Below are positions 30,915 to 39,415 of a stretch of DNA of 64,000 nucleotides, piece by piece. The stretch lies in the NCBI RefSeq assembly GCF_013328815.1, contig NZ_JABUHN010000004.1:124001-188000 (forward strand), in the 5' to 3' direction. Made by a program: the position numbers and the translations under genes. Origin of the DNA: Tabrizicola fusiformis. GTDB taxonomy: Bacteria > Pseudomonadota > Alphaproteobacteria > Rhodobacterales > Rhodobacteraceae. Within the stretch, counting starts at the first letter, position 1; each line of letters starts with the position of its first letter. Below the pieces are notes generated by a model that did not search any database, had not been told where the DNA came from, and saw only the letters and a list, made by a program, of their open reading frames with translations.

Positions 30915-32264
30915 ATGGCGGTTTCGCTGATCGTTCTGGCGGCAGGCATGGGCACACGGATGAATTCCGACCTGCCCAAGGCGCTGCACAAGGTGGCGGC
31001 GGCGCCGCTGTTGCACCATGCTCTGGCGGCGGGCCGGGCGCTGGAGCCGTCGCGCATCGTCGTGGTGACCGGCCACGGCGCCGAAGAGGTGGCCCGGGCG
31101 GCAGCGACCTATGACGAGGCGGCGGAATGCGTCATGCAAGAGCCGCAACTGGGCACCGCCCATGCCGTGGCACAGGCGGCACCCCTTTTGGCAGGCGCCA
31201 CAGGCGAAGCCATCGTGCTTTATGGCGATACACCCTTCATCCGCCCCGAGACGCTGGCGGCGATGCTGGCGGCGCGCAGCGAACATGCCGTGGTCATTCT
31301 GGGGTTTGAGGCGCGCGACCCCGGCCGTTATGGCCGTCTGATTGTGAACGGTAATTCACTTGAGCGGATTGTCGAGTATAAAGAGGCCAGCGAAGCCGAA
31401 CGTTCGGTCACATTGTGCAATTCCGGTGTGGTCTGTGCCGATGTGCAAACCTTGCTGTCGCTGGTGGCAGAGGTGGGCAATGCCAATACGGCGGGGGAAT
31501 ATTACCTGACCGATATCGTGGAACTGGCCCGCCGTCGCGGATTGTCCGCAGGCGTGGTGATCTGCGATGAGGCGGAAACCCTTGGCGTCAACACCCGTCA
31601 GCAACTGGCCGAGGCCGAGGCGGCTTTTCAGGCCCGCGCCCGGGCCGAGGCGCTGGACAATGGCGTCACCCTGACGGCGCCGGAAACCGTGTTCTTCGCG
31701 CTGGATACCCATGTGGGGCGCGATGCCATCATCGGGCCGCATGTGCTGTTCGGGCCGGGGGTGACCATCGAATCCGGGGCCGAGATCAAGGGTTTCTGCC
31801 ATCTTGAGGGCTGCCATGTATCACGCGGCGCCGATGTCGGCCCCTTTGCCCGGCTGCGTCCGGGGGCGGAACTGGCCGAAGACGTGCATGTCGGCAATTT
31901 CGTGGAAATCAAGAACGCCATTCTGGACGAGGGCGTGAAGGTCGGCCACCTCTCTTATATCGGCGATGCGGATGTGGGCGAATTCACCAATATCGGCGCG
32001 GGAACCGTCACCTGCAATTATGATGGCGTGATGAAGCACCGCACCCGCATCGGAAAACGTGTGTTCATCGGCTCGGATACCATGCTGGTGGCGCCGGTGA
32101 CGGTGGGCGATGGCGCGCTGACCGGCTCGGGTTCGGTCATCACCGAGGATGTGCCGGCCGAGGCGGTGGCGCTGGGGCGGGCGAAACAGGTGACCAAGCC
32201 GGGGCTGGCCACGAAATTGTTTGAACGGTTGAAGGCCATCAAGGCCGCGAAGGGGAAAGTCTGA
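30915..32264 (+). CDS. glmU: Bifunctional N-acetylglucosamine-1-phosphate uridyltransferase / glucosamine-1-phosphate acetyltransferase
   Basis: A 449-residue enzyme making UDP-GlcNAc for peptidoglycan and lipid A. The N-terminal nucleotidyltransferase motif is LAAGMGTRMNSDLPKALHKV (residues 8-27), with YGDTPFI and LCNSGVVCAD. The C-terminal half (from ~235) is a left-handed beta-helix with ARLRPGAELAEDVHVGNFVE and GAGTVTCNYDG for acetyl transfer. GAGGCAGG precedes the ATG. The stop overlaps the glmS start by one base. Confidence 0.97.
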   Translation: MAVSLIVLAAGMGTRMNSDLPKALHKVAAAPLLHHALAAGRALEPSRIVVVTGHGAEEVARAAATYDEAAECVMQEPQLGTAHAVAQAAPLLAGATGEAIVLYGDTPFIRPETLAAMLAARSEHAVVILGFEARDPGRYGRLIVNGNSLERIVEYKEASEAERSVTLCNSGVVCADVQTLLSLVAEVGNANTAGEYYLTDIVELARRRGLSAGVVICDEAETLGVNTRQQLAEAEAAFQARARAEALDNGVTLTAPETVFFALDTHVGRDAIIGPHVLFGPGVTIESGAEIKGFCHLEGCHVSRGADVGPFARLRPGAELAEDVHVGNFVEIKNAILDEGVKVGHLSYIGDADVGEFTNIGAGTVTCNYDGVMKHRTRIGKRVFIGSDTMLVAPVTVGDGALTGSGSVITEDVPAEAVALGRAKQVTKPGLATKLFERLKAIKAAKGKV

Positions 32265-34078
32265 TGTGCGGGATTGTGGGCGTTCTGGGCAACCATGAAG
32301 TGGCGCCGCTGATCGTCGAGGCGCTGAAGCGGCTGGAATATCGCGGTTACGATTCGGCCGGCATCGCCACGGTCAACCGCGGGCGGCTGGACCGCCGCCG
32401 CGCGGTGGGCAAGCTGGTGAACCTGTCGGACCTGCTGGTGCATGAACCGCTGGCGGGCAAATCCGGCATCGGCCACACCCGCTGGGCAACCCACGGCGCT
32501 GCAACCACGGTGAATGCGCACCCCCACCGCTCTGGTCCCGTCGCCGTGGTGCATAACGGCATCATCGAGAACTTCCGCGAGCTGCGCGAAGAGGTGACGG
32601 CGGCGGGCCTGACCCCGGAATCGCAGACCGATACCGAAACCGTCGCCCTTGTGCTGCGGATGTTCATGGACCGCGGCCTGTCGCCGGTGGACGCAGCACG
32701 CGAGACGCTGACCCGCCTGCACGGCGCCTTTGCCCTGTGCTTCCTGTTTGACGGCGAGGAAGATCTGATGATCGCCGCCCGTAAGGGCAGCCCCTTGGCC
32801 ATCGGCCATGGCGAGGGCGAGATGTTCGTGGGCTCGGACGCCATCGCGCTGGCGCCGATGACCGACCGCATCACCTATCTGGAAGAGGGCGACTGGGCGG
32901 TGATCACCCGCGCGGGCGCGCAGATTTACGATGCCGCGGGCCGTCTGGCCAACCGGGCCGAAACCCGCATCCAGATCGACGCCACCCGGATCGAAAAGGG
33001 CGGTTACAAGCATTTCATGGCCAAGGAAATCGCCGAGCAGCCGGTGGTGATCGCCGATGCCCTGAAACATTACGTTCAGGACGGCGCCCCGAACCTGCCC
33101 GCCGAGGTGGATTTCACCGGGGTTGACCGGCTGACGCTGGTGGCCTGCGGCACCGCCTCTTACGCCTGCCTTGTGGCGAAATACTGGTTCGAGCAGATTG
33201 CGGGCCTGCCCTGCGAGGTCGATATCGCCTCGGAATTCCGCTACCGCGAACCGCCGCTGTCGGACCGCAGTTGGGCGCTGTTCGTCAGCCAGTCGGGCGA
33301 GACGGCCGATACGCTGGCCGCCCTGCGCTATGCCAGCGGCAAGGTGGCCAAGGTGGTTTCGGTGGTGAACGTGCCCACCTCGTCCATCGCGCGGGAAAGC
33401 GACCTTGCGCTGCCCATTCTGGCGGGGGTTGAGGTGGGCGTCGCCTCGACCAAAGCCTTTACCTGCCAGTTGACGGTGCTGGCGCTTCTGGCGCTCAAGG
33501 CGGCGCTGGACCGGGGGCGGCTGGCGCCTGCCGATCTTGCCGCGCATCTGGGGGCGCTGGCGGCGCTGCCGGGGCTGATGAACCACACGTTGGGCCTGTC
33601 GGGCGATATCGCGGCGCTGGCGAGCGATCTGGCCAAGGCGCAGGACATCCTCTTCCTTGGCCGCGGGTCGATGTATCCGCTGGCGCTGGAAGGGGCGCTG
33701 AAGCTGAAGGAAATCAGCTATATCCACGCCGAAGGCTATGCCTCGGGCGAGTTGAAGCATGGCCCCATCGCCCTGATCGACGCGCAGGTGCCGGTGATCG
33801 TGCTGGCGCCGCGCGATGCGCTGTTTGAAAAAACCGTGTCGAACATGCAGGAAGTCATGGCCCGCCATGGCAAGGTTCTGCTGATTTCCGACGCGCAGGG
33901 CGTGGCCGAGGCCGGCAAGGGCTGCTGGAAAACCCTCACCCTGCCCGCCTGCGACAGCGCCTTTGCGCCGATTCTCTATTCGGTGCCCGCCCAGCTTCTG
34001 GCCTATCACACCGCAATTGCGAAGGGCACCGACGTGGACCAGCCGCGCAATCTGGCGAAATCGGTGACGGTGGAATGA
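32264..34078 (+). CDS. glmS: Glucosamine--fructose-6-phosphate aminotransferase (isomerizing)
   Basis: This 604-residue enzyme makes glucosamine-6-phosphate from fructose-6-phosphate and glutamine. The N-terminus MCGIVGVLGN exposes the catalytic Cys after Met removal. The glutaminase part has GIGHTRWATHGAATTVNAHP, and two SIS domains follow with CGTASYACLVAKYWFE and the end LAKSVTVE. The start overlaps glmU (TGATG) and the stop overlaps the alkylation-repair gene (ATGA). No glmS ribozyme leader is possible here since the gene has no 5' gap. Confidence 0.98.
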   Translation: MCGIVGVLGNHEVAPLIVEALKRLEYRGYDSAGIATVNRGRLDRRRAVGKLVNLSDLLVHEPLAGKSGIGHTRWATHGAATTVNAHPHRSGPVAVVHNGIIENFRELREEVTAAGLTPESQTDTETVALVLRMFMDRGLSPVDAARETLTRLHGAFALCFLFDGEEDLMIAARKGSPLAIGHGEGEMFVGSDAIALAPMTDRITYLEEGDWAVITRAGAQIYDAAGRLANRAETRIQIDATRIEKGGYKHFMAKEIAEQPVVIADALKHYVQDGAPNLPAEVDFTGVDRLTLVACGTASYACLVAKYWFEQIAGLPCEVDIASEFRYREPPLSDRSWALFVSQSGETADTLAALRYASGKVAKVVSVVNVPTSSIARESDLALPILAGVEVGVASTKAFTCQLTVLALLALKAALDRGRLAPADLAAHLGALAALPGLMNHTLGLSGDIAALASDLAKAQDILFLGRGSMYPLALEGALKLKEISYIHAEGYASGELKHGPIALIDAQVPVIVLAPRDALFEKTVSNMQEVMARHGKVLLISDAQGVAEAGKGCWKTLTLPACDSAFAPILYSVPAQLLAYHTAIAKGTDVDQPRNLAKSVTVE

Positions 34079-34743
34079 GCGTGGAATTGCAAGCGCTTGA
34101 GGCGCTGGCCGATCCGGCCAAGGCGGCCGAGATGGCGGCCTATCACAAGGCGCCGCGGCGCTATCTGGGCGTCGCGGTGCCGCAGATCACCGAGCTGGCC
34201 AATGGCTGGCGGGCCGAACGGACGGTGGAAGAGCGGGTGGCACTGGCCGATGCGCTGTGGCAGACCGACATTCACGAAGCGCGGATCGCCTCTGCCAAAC
34301 TGCTCACGCAGGCGCGGTTGCGGCCTGATGACGGGGCCTGGGCGCTGATCTGCTCATGGGTGCCGCAATTCGATGCCTGGGCGATTGCCGACCACGCCTG
34401 CGACGCGGGTGGACGGCGGTTGCTGGCCGATCCGTCGCGGGTGGAAGAGGTGGCGGGCTGGACCACGGCGGAAAACATGTGGACCCGCCGCGCCGCGCTG
34501 GTCATCACCCTGCCCTGGGCCAAGATGAACTTTCTTAAGCCGCAGGATCTGGCGATCCGCGAACAGGTGCTTGGTTGGGCCGCCGCCTATGTTGCCGACC
34601 GCGACTGGTTCATCCAGAAGGCCATCGGTTGGTGGCTGCGCGACCTGTCCAAGCATGACGCCGACCGGGTGCGGCAGTTTCTGGCCGAACACGGCGCCGC
34701 GATGAAGGGCTTTGCCCGCAAGGAAGCCACGAAATACCTCTGA
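34075..34743 (+). CDS. AlkD-like DNA alkylation repair protein
   Basis: A 222-residue all-helical (HEAT-like) protein of the DNA alkylation repair family. AlkD enzymes remove N3- and N7-alkylated purines. Typical features include YLGVAVPQITELANGW (about residue 30), SWVPQFDAWAIADHACD, MWTRRAALVITLPWAK and WFIQKAIGWWLRDLSKHDAD, with the Trp/Asp residues expected at the lesion site. Start overlaps glmS by 4 nt. Coupling to amino-sugar synthesis is unexplained. Confidence 0.85.
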   Translation: MSVELQALEALADPAKAAEMAAYHKAPRRYLGVAVPQITELANGWRAERTVEERVALADALWQTDIHEARIASAKLLTQARLRPDDGAWALICSWVPQFDAWAIADHACDAGGRRLLADPSRVEEVAGWTTAENMWTRRAALVITLPWAKMNFLKPQDLAIREQVLGWAAAYVADRDWFIQKAIGWWLRDLSKHDADRVRQFLAEHGAAMKGFARKEATKYL

Positions 34744-34791
34744 AACGCGGCCCCGCGCCGGGGGTTGCAGCCTGCATTTGTTCATTTTATG

Positions 34792-34807
34792 TTATGTTAT
34801 AACATAA
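34792..34807. promoter_or_regulatory. Zur-box-like palindrome upstream of the zinc GTPase gene
   Basis: TTATGTTATAACATAA is a perfect 16-bp palindrome, nearly extended to 22 bp by flanking T/A pairs, in an AT-rich island within GC-rich DNA. Its centre TGTTATAACA matches Zur-type boxes of alphaproteobacteria. It ends 13 bp before the ATG of the ZigA-type gene. Zur with zinc would repress this gene and zinc starvation would induce it. Confidence 0.8.
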
Positions 34808-34820
34808 AATGGAGTCCCCC

Positions 34821-36026
34821 ATGCCCGATCCCCGCCTTCCCGTCACTGTGCTGTCTGGTTTCCTCGGCGCCGGAAAGACCACGCTGATGAACCATATCCT
34901 GAACAACCGCGAAGGCCGGCGGGTGGCGGTGATCGTCAACGACATGTCCGAGGTGAACATCGACGCCGATCTGATCCGCGAGGGCAGCACCCTGTCGCGG
35001 GCCGAAGAAAAACTGGTCGAGATGACCAATGGCTGCATCTGCTGCACCCTGCGCGATGATCTTCTGTCAGAGGTGCGCCGCCTTGCCGCCGAAGGCCGGT
35101 TCGACTGGCTGCTGATCGAATCCACCGGCATTGCCGAGCCGATGCCGGTCGCCGCGACCTTTGATTTCCGGGATGCGGAAGGCGAAAGCCTGTCAGATGT
35201 GGCGCGGCTGGATTGCATGGTGACGGTGGTCGATGCGATCAACCTGACGCGCGATTTTTCCAGCCATGATTTCCTTGCCGACCGGGGCGAAAGTCTGGGC
35301 GAGGAAGATGGCCGCACGCTGGTCAACCTGCTGACGGATCAGATCGAATTTGCCGATGTGGTGATCCTGAACAAGGTCGGCGATGCCGGACCGGACCGCG
35401 CGGCGGCGGCGCGGCGGATCATCAAGGCGCTGAACCCCGGCGCCCGCCTGATCGAGGCGGATCAGGCAAGGGTGCCGGTGGATGCGATCTTTGACACCGG
35501 ACTCTTTGACTTTGACCGCGCACAGGAACATCCGCTCTGGGCGCAAGAGCTTTACGGTTTTGCCAGCCATCAGCCCGAGACCGAGGAATACGGCATTTCC
35601 TCTTTCGTCTACCGGGCGCGGCGGCCGTTTGATCCGGCCAAACTTCATGCCCTGCTGAATGGCGACCTGCCGGGGGTGATCCGGGCCAAGGGGCATTTCT
35701 GGCTGGCCAGCCGCCCGGATTGGGCGGGCGAGTTTTCGCTGGCCGGGGTCATGTCTTCGGTGGCGCCGCTGGGCCGCTGGTGGGCGGCGGTTCCGCCTGC
35801 GCGCCTGCCGACCCACCCCGAAGCGCGAGCCGAGATCGAACGGCAATGGGTGGAGCCATGGGGCGACCGTCGGCAGGAACTGGTCTTCATCGGGCAGGGT
35901 CTGGACCAGGCCGCGCTGACGGCCCGGCTGGATGCGGCGCTGGTTCAGGCGACGGATTTCACCCCCGCCGATTGGGCCGATCTGCCCGACCCTTTCCCAG
36001 TCTGGCGGGCGCAGGCCGCGGCATGA
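34821..36026 (+). CDS. zigA: Zinc metallochaperone GTPase, COG0523 family (ZigA type)
   Basis: A 401-residue GTPase of the CobW/COG0523 group that delivers zinc under starvation. Walker A is [10 protein letters not shown] (residues 9-18), the metal-binding CxCC is [14 protein letters not shown] (about 70), switch/Walker B is [10 protein letters not shown] and the guanine motif is ILNKVGD. The C-terminal CobW domain has [17 protein letters not shown] and [13 protein letters not shown] precedes the ATG at 34821; an ATG at 34809 lies in the palindrome and is less likely. Confidence 0.92.
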   Translation: MPDPRLPVTVLSGFLGAGKTTLMNHILNNREGRRVAVIVNDMSEVNIDADLIREGSTLSRAEEKLVEMTNGCICCTLRDDLLSEVRRLAAEGRFDWLLIESTGIAEPMPVAATFDFRDAEGESLSDVARLDCMVTVVDAINLTRDFSSHDFLADRGESLGEEDGRTLVNLLTDQIEFADVVILNKVGDAGPDRAAAARRIIKALNPGARLIEADQARVPVDAIFDTGLFDFDRAQEHPLWAQELYGFASHQPETEEYGISSFVYRARRPFDPAKLHALLNGDLPGVIRAKGHFWLASRPDWAGEFSLAGVMSSVAPLGRWWAAVPPARLPTHPEARAEIERQWVEPWGDRRQELVFIGQGLDQAALTARLDAALVQATDFTPADWADLPDPFPVWRAQAAA

Positions 36027-36035
36027 GCGCCCTTC

Positions 36036-36485
36036 TCAGTCGATGAAGACCGTCACTTCCGGCAGATCGGTCAGCGCAAGGCCAAGGGCGCGGTAAGCCG
36101 CCAGCGACAACAGCGCCCCGCCCTGCCCCGGGCGCAGCTCCACGGCCACCTGCGCCCCGCTTGCAGTGACAACACGCCCCTTGCTCGCCACTGTGACCAA
36201 GGGCGAGGTGAGCCAGAACCCCTGCTCGGCCGGGCTGCCAAGCGCGACTGAAACCCGGCCCAATTCACGCCCGCCCGCCTTAGGCGCGGTGGCGGCGGAC
36301 TTGTCGGCAGCGCTCGTCTGATCCAGCGCTGCCACAGGCTGACCGGCGCCCAAGGCGGGCAGCGTCGTGGCGGTCACCGGGGCCGGGTCGATGATGGCGA
36401 CCGGCGGGGCAGCAGGCTTGGGCGCCAGCCCGCAGGCGCCAAGCGACAAGACAAGCGGGGCCATCACGGCGATCGAATTTCTCAT
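36036..36485 (-). CDS. Small predicted lipoprotein
   Basis: This 149-residue protein has a signal and lipobox (MAPLVLSLGACGLAP, Cys about residue 18), a Pro/Ala-rich linker (about 20-75) and a globular C-terminus (GFWLTSPLVTVASKGRVVTA through LPEVTVFID). Homologues in this order are sometimes named D-galactarate dehydratase in databases; the size, signal and composition do not support an enzyme of that type. It is convergent with the zinc GTPase gene and divergent from moaA. Confidence 0.7.
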   Translation of the reverse strand: MRNSIAVMAPLVLSLGACGLAPKPAAPPVAIIDPAPVTATTLPALGAGQPVAALDQTSAADKSAATAPKAGGRELGRVSVALGSPAEQGFWLTSPLVTVASKGRVVTASGAQVAVELRPGQGGALLSLAAYRALGLALTDLPEVTVFID

Positions 36486-36570
36486 CCTGCGACGTTAGTC
36501 TGCCGCCCCTTGCCGATCAACCGGCGTATTCCGCCTTGTCGCGGCGCCGCGTGACGCCTAACTTTGCAGC

Positions 36571-37581
36571 ATGGATATGCCGCCGCCCCTTGTCGATCCC
36601 TTCGCCCGCGCGATCAGCTATCTGCGGGTCTCGGTCACCGACCGCTGTGATTTCCGCTGCACCTATTGCATGACCGAACACATGACCTTTCTGCCCAAGG
36701 CGGAACTTCTCAGCCTTGAAGAGTTGGACCGGCTCTGTTCCGCCTTCGTGCGGATGGGGGTGCAGAAGCTGCGGATCACCGGGGGCGAGCCCTTGGTGCG
36801 CAAGGGCATCCTGACGTTTTTCGAGGCGATGGGCCGCCATCTGCAATCGGGCGCGCTGAAGGAATTGACACTGACCACCAACGGCAGCCAGTTGCGCCGC
36901 TATGCCGCCGATCTGGCGGCGGTGGGGGTGCGGCGAGTCAATGTCTCGCTCGACACGCTGGATGCGGCGAAATTCGCTGAGGTGACGCGCTGGGGCCGTC
37001 TGGGTCAGGTGCTGGACGGCATCGCGGCAGCCAAAGAGGCGGGGCTGGCGGTCAAGATCAATGCCGTGGCCCTGAAAGGCGTGAATGATGACGAACTGTT
37101 CACGCTGGCCGAATGGTGCGCCCGCGACGGCCATGACCTGACCTTCATCGAGGTCATGCCGATGGGCGACATGGGCGAGGTGCAGCGGCTGGACCAATAC
37201 TGGAGCCTGAAGGATCTGCGCACCCGGCTGGAAAGCCGCTATACCCTGCGCGATCTGGCCGACCGCACCGGCGGCCCGGCCCGCTATGTGCGGCTTCTGG
37301 AAACCGGGCAGCGCATCGGCTTCATCACGCCGCTGACCCATAATTTCTGCGAAAGCTGCAACCGCGTGCGGCTGACCTGCACTGGCGAGCTGTATATGTG
37401 CCTCGGGCAGGAAGACATGGCCGACCTGCGCGCGCCCCTGCGTGCCAGCCCCGAGGATGTGCTGGTGGAACAGGCGATCCGCAATGCCATCGCCCGCAAA
37501 CCCAAGGGCCATGACTTCGACTATTCCCGCCAGAAGATCGCGGGGCAAATGACCCGCCATATGAGCCATACCGGCGGCTGA
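36571..37581 (+). CDS. moaA: GTP 3',8-cyclase (molybdenum cofactor synthesis)
   Basis: A 336-residue radical-SAM enzyme that, with MoaC, makes cyclic pyranopterin monophosphate from GTP. The N-terminal cluster is [15 protein letters not shown] (CxxxCxxC) and the C-terminal cluster is [20 protein letters not shown]. The chain ends in Gly-Gly (SHTGG), as needed for activity in characterised Moa[10 protein letters not shown] marks the SAM motif. It is a lone gene, followed by a dispersed repeat that may terminate it. Confidence 0.97.
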   Translation: MDMPPPLVDPFARAISYLRVSVTDRCDFRCTYCMTEHMTFLPKAELLSLEELDRLCSAFVRMGVQKLRITGGEPLVRKGILTFFEAMGRHLQSGALKELTLTTNGSQLRRYAADLAAVGVRRVNVSLDTLDAAKFAEVTRWGRLGQVLDGIAAAKEAGLAVKINAVALKGVNDDELFTLAEWCARDGHDLTFIEVMPMGDMGEVQRLDQYWSLKDLRTRLESRYTLRDLADRTGGPARYVRLLETGQRIGFITPLTHNFCESCNRVRLTCTGELYMCLGQEDMADLRAPLRASPEDVLVEQAIRNAIARKPKGHDFDYSRQKIAGQMTRHMSHTGG

Positions 37582-37624
37582 CGCGCCCTGCCCATGCGGC
37601 GGACCGGGGCCAGCCCCGGACCCC

Positions 37625-37680
37625 GGGATATTTTGAGCCAAGATGAAAACCGGCAATTTCATCTTGGCCCAAATATCCCC
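37625..37680. repeat. Dispersed inverted repeat, two-arm copy (moaA 3' side)
   Basis: The arm GGGATATTTTGAGCCAAGATGAAA-like (37625-37648) is mirrored by TTTCATCTTGG-CCC-AAATATCCC (37657-37680), forming a long imperfect hairpin. Related copies are at 40728, 58392 and 63374. This copy and the one at 63374 are both followed by GCCGGAGG. It lies between moaA and a convergent secreted-protein gene and may act as a bidirectional terminator. Confidence 0.85.
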
Positions 37681-37717
37681 GCCGGAGGCAGCCGACGCCT
37701 GAACCGGGCTGCGCCGT

Positions 37718-38152
37718 TCAGAACCTCTCGTTCATCGGCGAGGATTGCAGCATCAACTCCGCCTTGCCCTTGGGCGCTGCGACGCCGGTGGAGAGGCAGG
37801 TCGCCTTGGCCTTGCGGGGGTCGTCGGTGCTTTTCAGTTTGGTGAAATGGCCGATGCCCTTGTGAATCACCTTGCCGTTCAGCTTCAGCCGCATGCCGTT
37901 CTGCCACTTGGCATTGACCGTTGCCGCGCCCGCATCCATGACCGCACCCGCGCCACAGAGGGCAATCTTCTTGTCCGGCCCCAGAATCACGGTCCAGACC
38001 CCGCGCCAGGTGGCCCTGCCGTTGCTCCATGTCAGGTCGAGGTCGGTGAAGTCCTTGTCCACCGGGATGGTGAAGCTCTTTTCGGCCCGGGCGGCGGGGG
38101 CCGAAACCGCAAGGGCCACCGTGATGCAGAATGCGGTCAGTCCTGTTCTCAT
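37718..38152 (-). CDS. Secreted protein of unknown function
   Basis: A 144-residue protein with a signal peptide (MRTGLTAFCITVALAVSAPA, cleavage near ARA-EK). The mature part is mainly beta (LDLTWSNGRATWRGVWTVIL, NGMRLKLNGKVIHKGIG) with two Cys (IALCGAGAVMD and KATCLSTGV) that could pair. No family is recognised. The gene lies 29 nt upstream, on the same strand, of nothing obvious; downstream of it is the repeat at 37625. Confidence 0.68.
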   Translation of the reverse strand: MRTGLTAFCITVALAVSAPAARAEKSFTIPVDKDFTDLDLTWSNGRATWRGVWTVILGPDKKIALCGAGAVMDAGAATVNAKWQNGMRLKLNGKVIHKGIGHFTKLKSTDDPRKAKATCLSTGVAAPKGKAELMLQSSPMNERF

Positions 38153-38181
38153 GTCACTCGCTCCCTTTCCCCTTGCCGGGG

Positions 38182-39348
38182 TTACCTTGCCGGCATCCGC
38201 GCTTCGGCCATGCCGGCATACCAGCTTGACCCGAAGGGAATAGCGTTGTCATCGAAATTATAGGCGGGGTGGTGGACCATCGCCGTATCGCCGTTGCCCA
38301 TGAAGATATAGGCGCCGGGGCGTTCCAGCAGCATGAAGCTGAAATCCTCGGCCCCCATCAGGGGCGGGGTGTCGGTATCGACATGGCCCGAGACGGCCTT
38401 GGCCACTTCGGCGGCGTAATCGGTGTTTTCGGGGGCATTGACCGTCACCGGATAGCCGCGCGCATAATGCACCTCGGCCCGGGCACCCAAGGCAAGGGCG
38501 GTGCCCTGCACGATCTCGCCGATGCGCTGTTCCACGAAATCCTGCACCGCGAAATCCATGGTGCGCACGGTGCCCTTCATCTTGACCACCTGCGGGATGA
38601 CGTTATGCGCGGTGCTGTCGGTGGCCACGGTGCAGACCGAGACGACGACCTGCTTCAGGGGATCGACGTTGCGGCTGGCGATGGTTTGCAGCGCCACCAC
38701 GATATGGGCGGCGACCACGGTGGTATCGACGCAGTCATGGGGCTTGGCCGCATGGCCGCCCTTGCCGGTCACCACGATTTCGAACTGATCCGCCGCCGCC
38801 ATCATGGCGCCGGGGCGGATGGCGAAATGGCCCACCGGGATGCCGGGCATGTTGTGCATCCCGTAGACTTCCTGAATATTCCAACGCTCCATCATGCCAT
38901 CGGCGCACATCTCGCGCCCGCCGCCGCCGCCCTCTTCGGCGGGCTGGAAGATGCAGACCACGGTGCCGTCGAAATTCCGCGTCTCGGCCAGATATTTGGC
39001 AGCCCCCAGCAGCATGGCCGTATGGCCGTCATGGCCGCAGGCATGCATCGCACCGGGGGTTTTCGAGGCATAGGCGACGCCGGTCTGTTCGATGATCGGC
39101 AGCGCATCCATATCGGCGCGCAGGCCCACGACCTTGCCCGCTGTATCGGTCTTGCCCTTGATCACGGCGACAACGCCGGTGCGGCCGATGCCCTCGGTGA
39201 CTTCATCACAGCCGAAGCTGCGGCAGAGTTCGGCCACTTTGGCGGCGGTGCGGTGGACCTCGAACAGCAATTCGGGGTGTTCGTGGAAATCGCGGCGCCA
39301 GCCGGCGATTTCGGGCAAGAGTTCGGCGAAGCGGTTCTTGACGGGCAT
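38182..39348 (-). CDS. M20-family amidohydrolase (hippurate/N-acyl-amino-acid hydrolase type)
   Basis: A 388-residue metallopeptidase-fold amidohydrolase. Metal/active-site motifs are VGLRADMDALPI, MHACGHDGHTAMLLGAA and FQPAEEGGGGGREM, with the conserved HNMPGIPVG and the lid-domain GKGGHAAKPHDCVD. Family members hydrolyse hippurate, N-acyl amino acids or IAA conjugates; the substrate here is open. AGGAGA precedes the ATG at 39348. The open frame runs further upstream without homology. Confidence 0.88.
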   Translation of the reverse strand: MPVKNRFAELLPEIAGWRRDFHEHPELLFEVHRTAAKVAELCRSFGCDEVTEGIGRTGVVAVIKGKTDTAGKVVGLRADMDALPIIEQTGVAYASKTPGAMHACGHDGHTAMLLGAAKYLAETRNFDGTVVCIFQPAEEGGGGGREMCADGMMERWNIQEVYGMHNMPGIPVGHFAIRPGAMMAAADQFEIVVTGKGGHAAKPHDCVDTTVVAAHIVVALQTIASRNVDPLKQVVVSVCTVATDSTAHNVIPQVVKMKGTVRTMDFAVQDFVEQRIGEIVQGTALALGARAEVHYARGYPVTVNAPENTDYAAEVAKAVSGHVDTDTPPLMGAEDFSFMLLERPGAYIFMGNGDTAMVHHPAYNFDDNAIPFGSSWYAGMAEARMPAR

Positions 39349-39415
39349 GGGGGGTCTCCTTTGCGACAAGCCTGTGACAAAGCCCGCCCGCCCGCAACCC
39401 CCCGTCTGGCCCCTC

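Noticed and set aside
32200-32264. glmS ribozyme or riboswitch ahead of glmS
   Set aside because: The glmU stop and glmS start share a base, leaving no leader sequence; the ribozyme is known from Firmicutes.
36036-36485. Naming the small lipoprotein a D-galactarate dehydratase
   Set aside because: It is 149 residues with a lipobox and Pro/Ala linker; a dehydratase of that family is over 400 residues without a signal.
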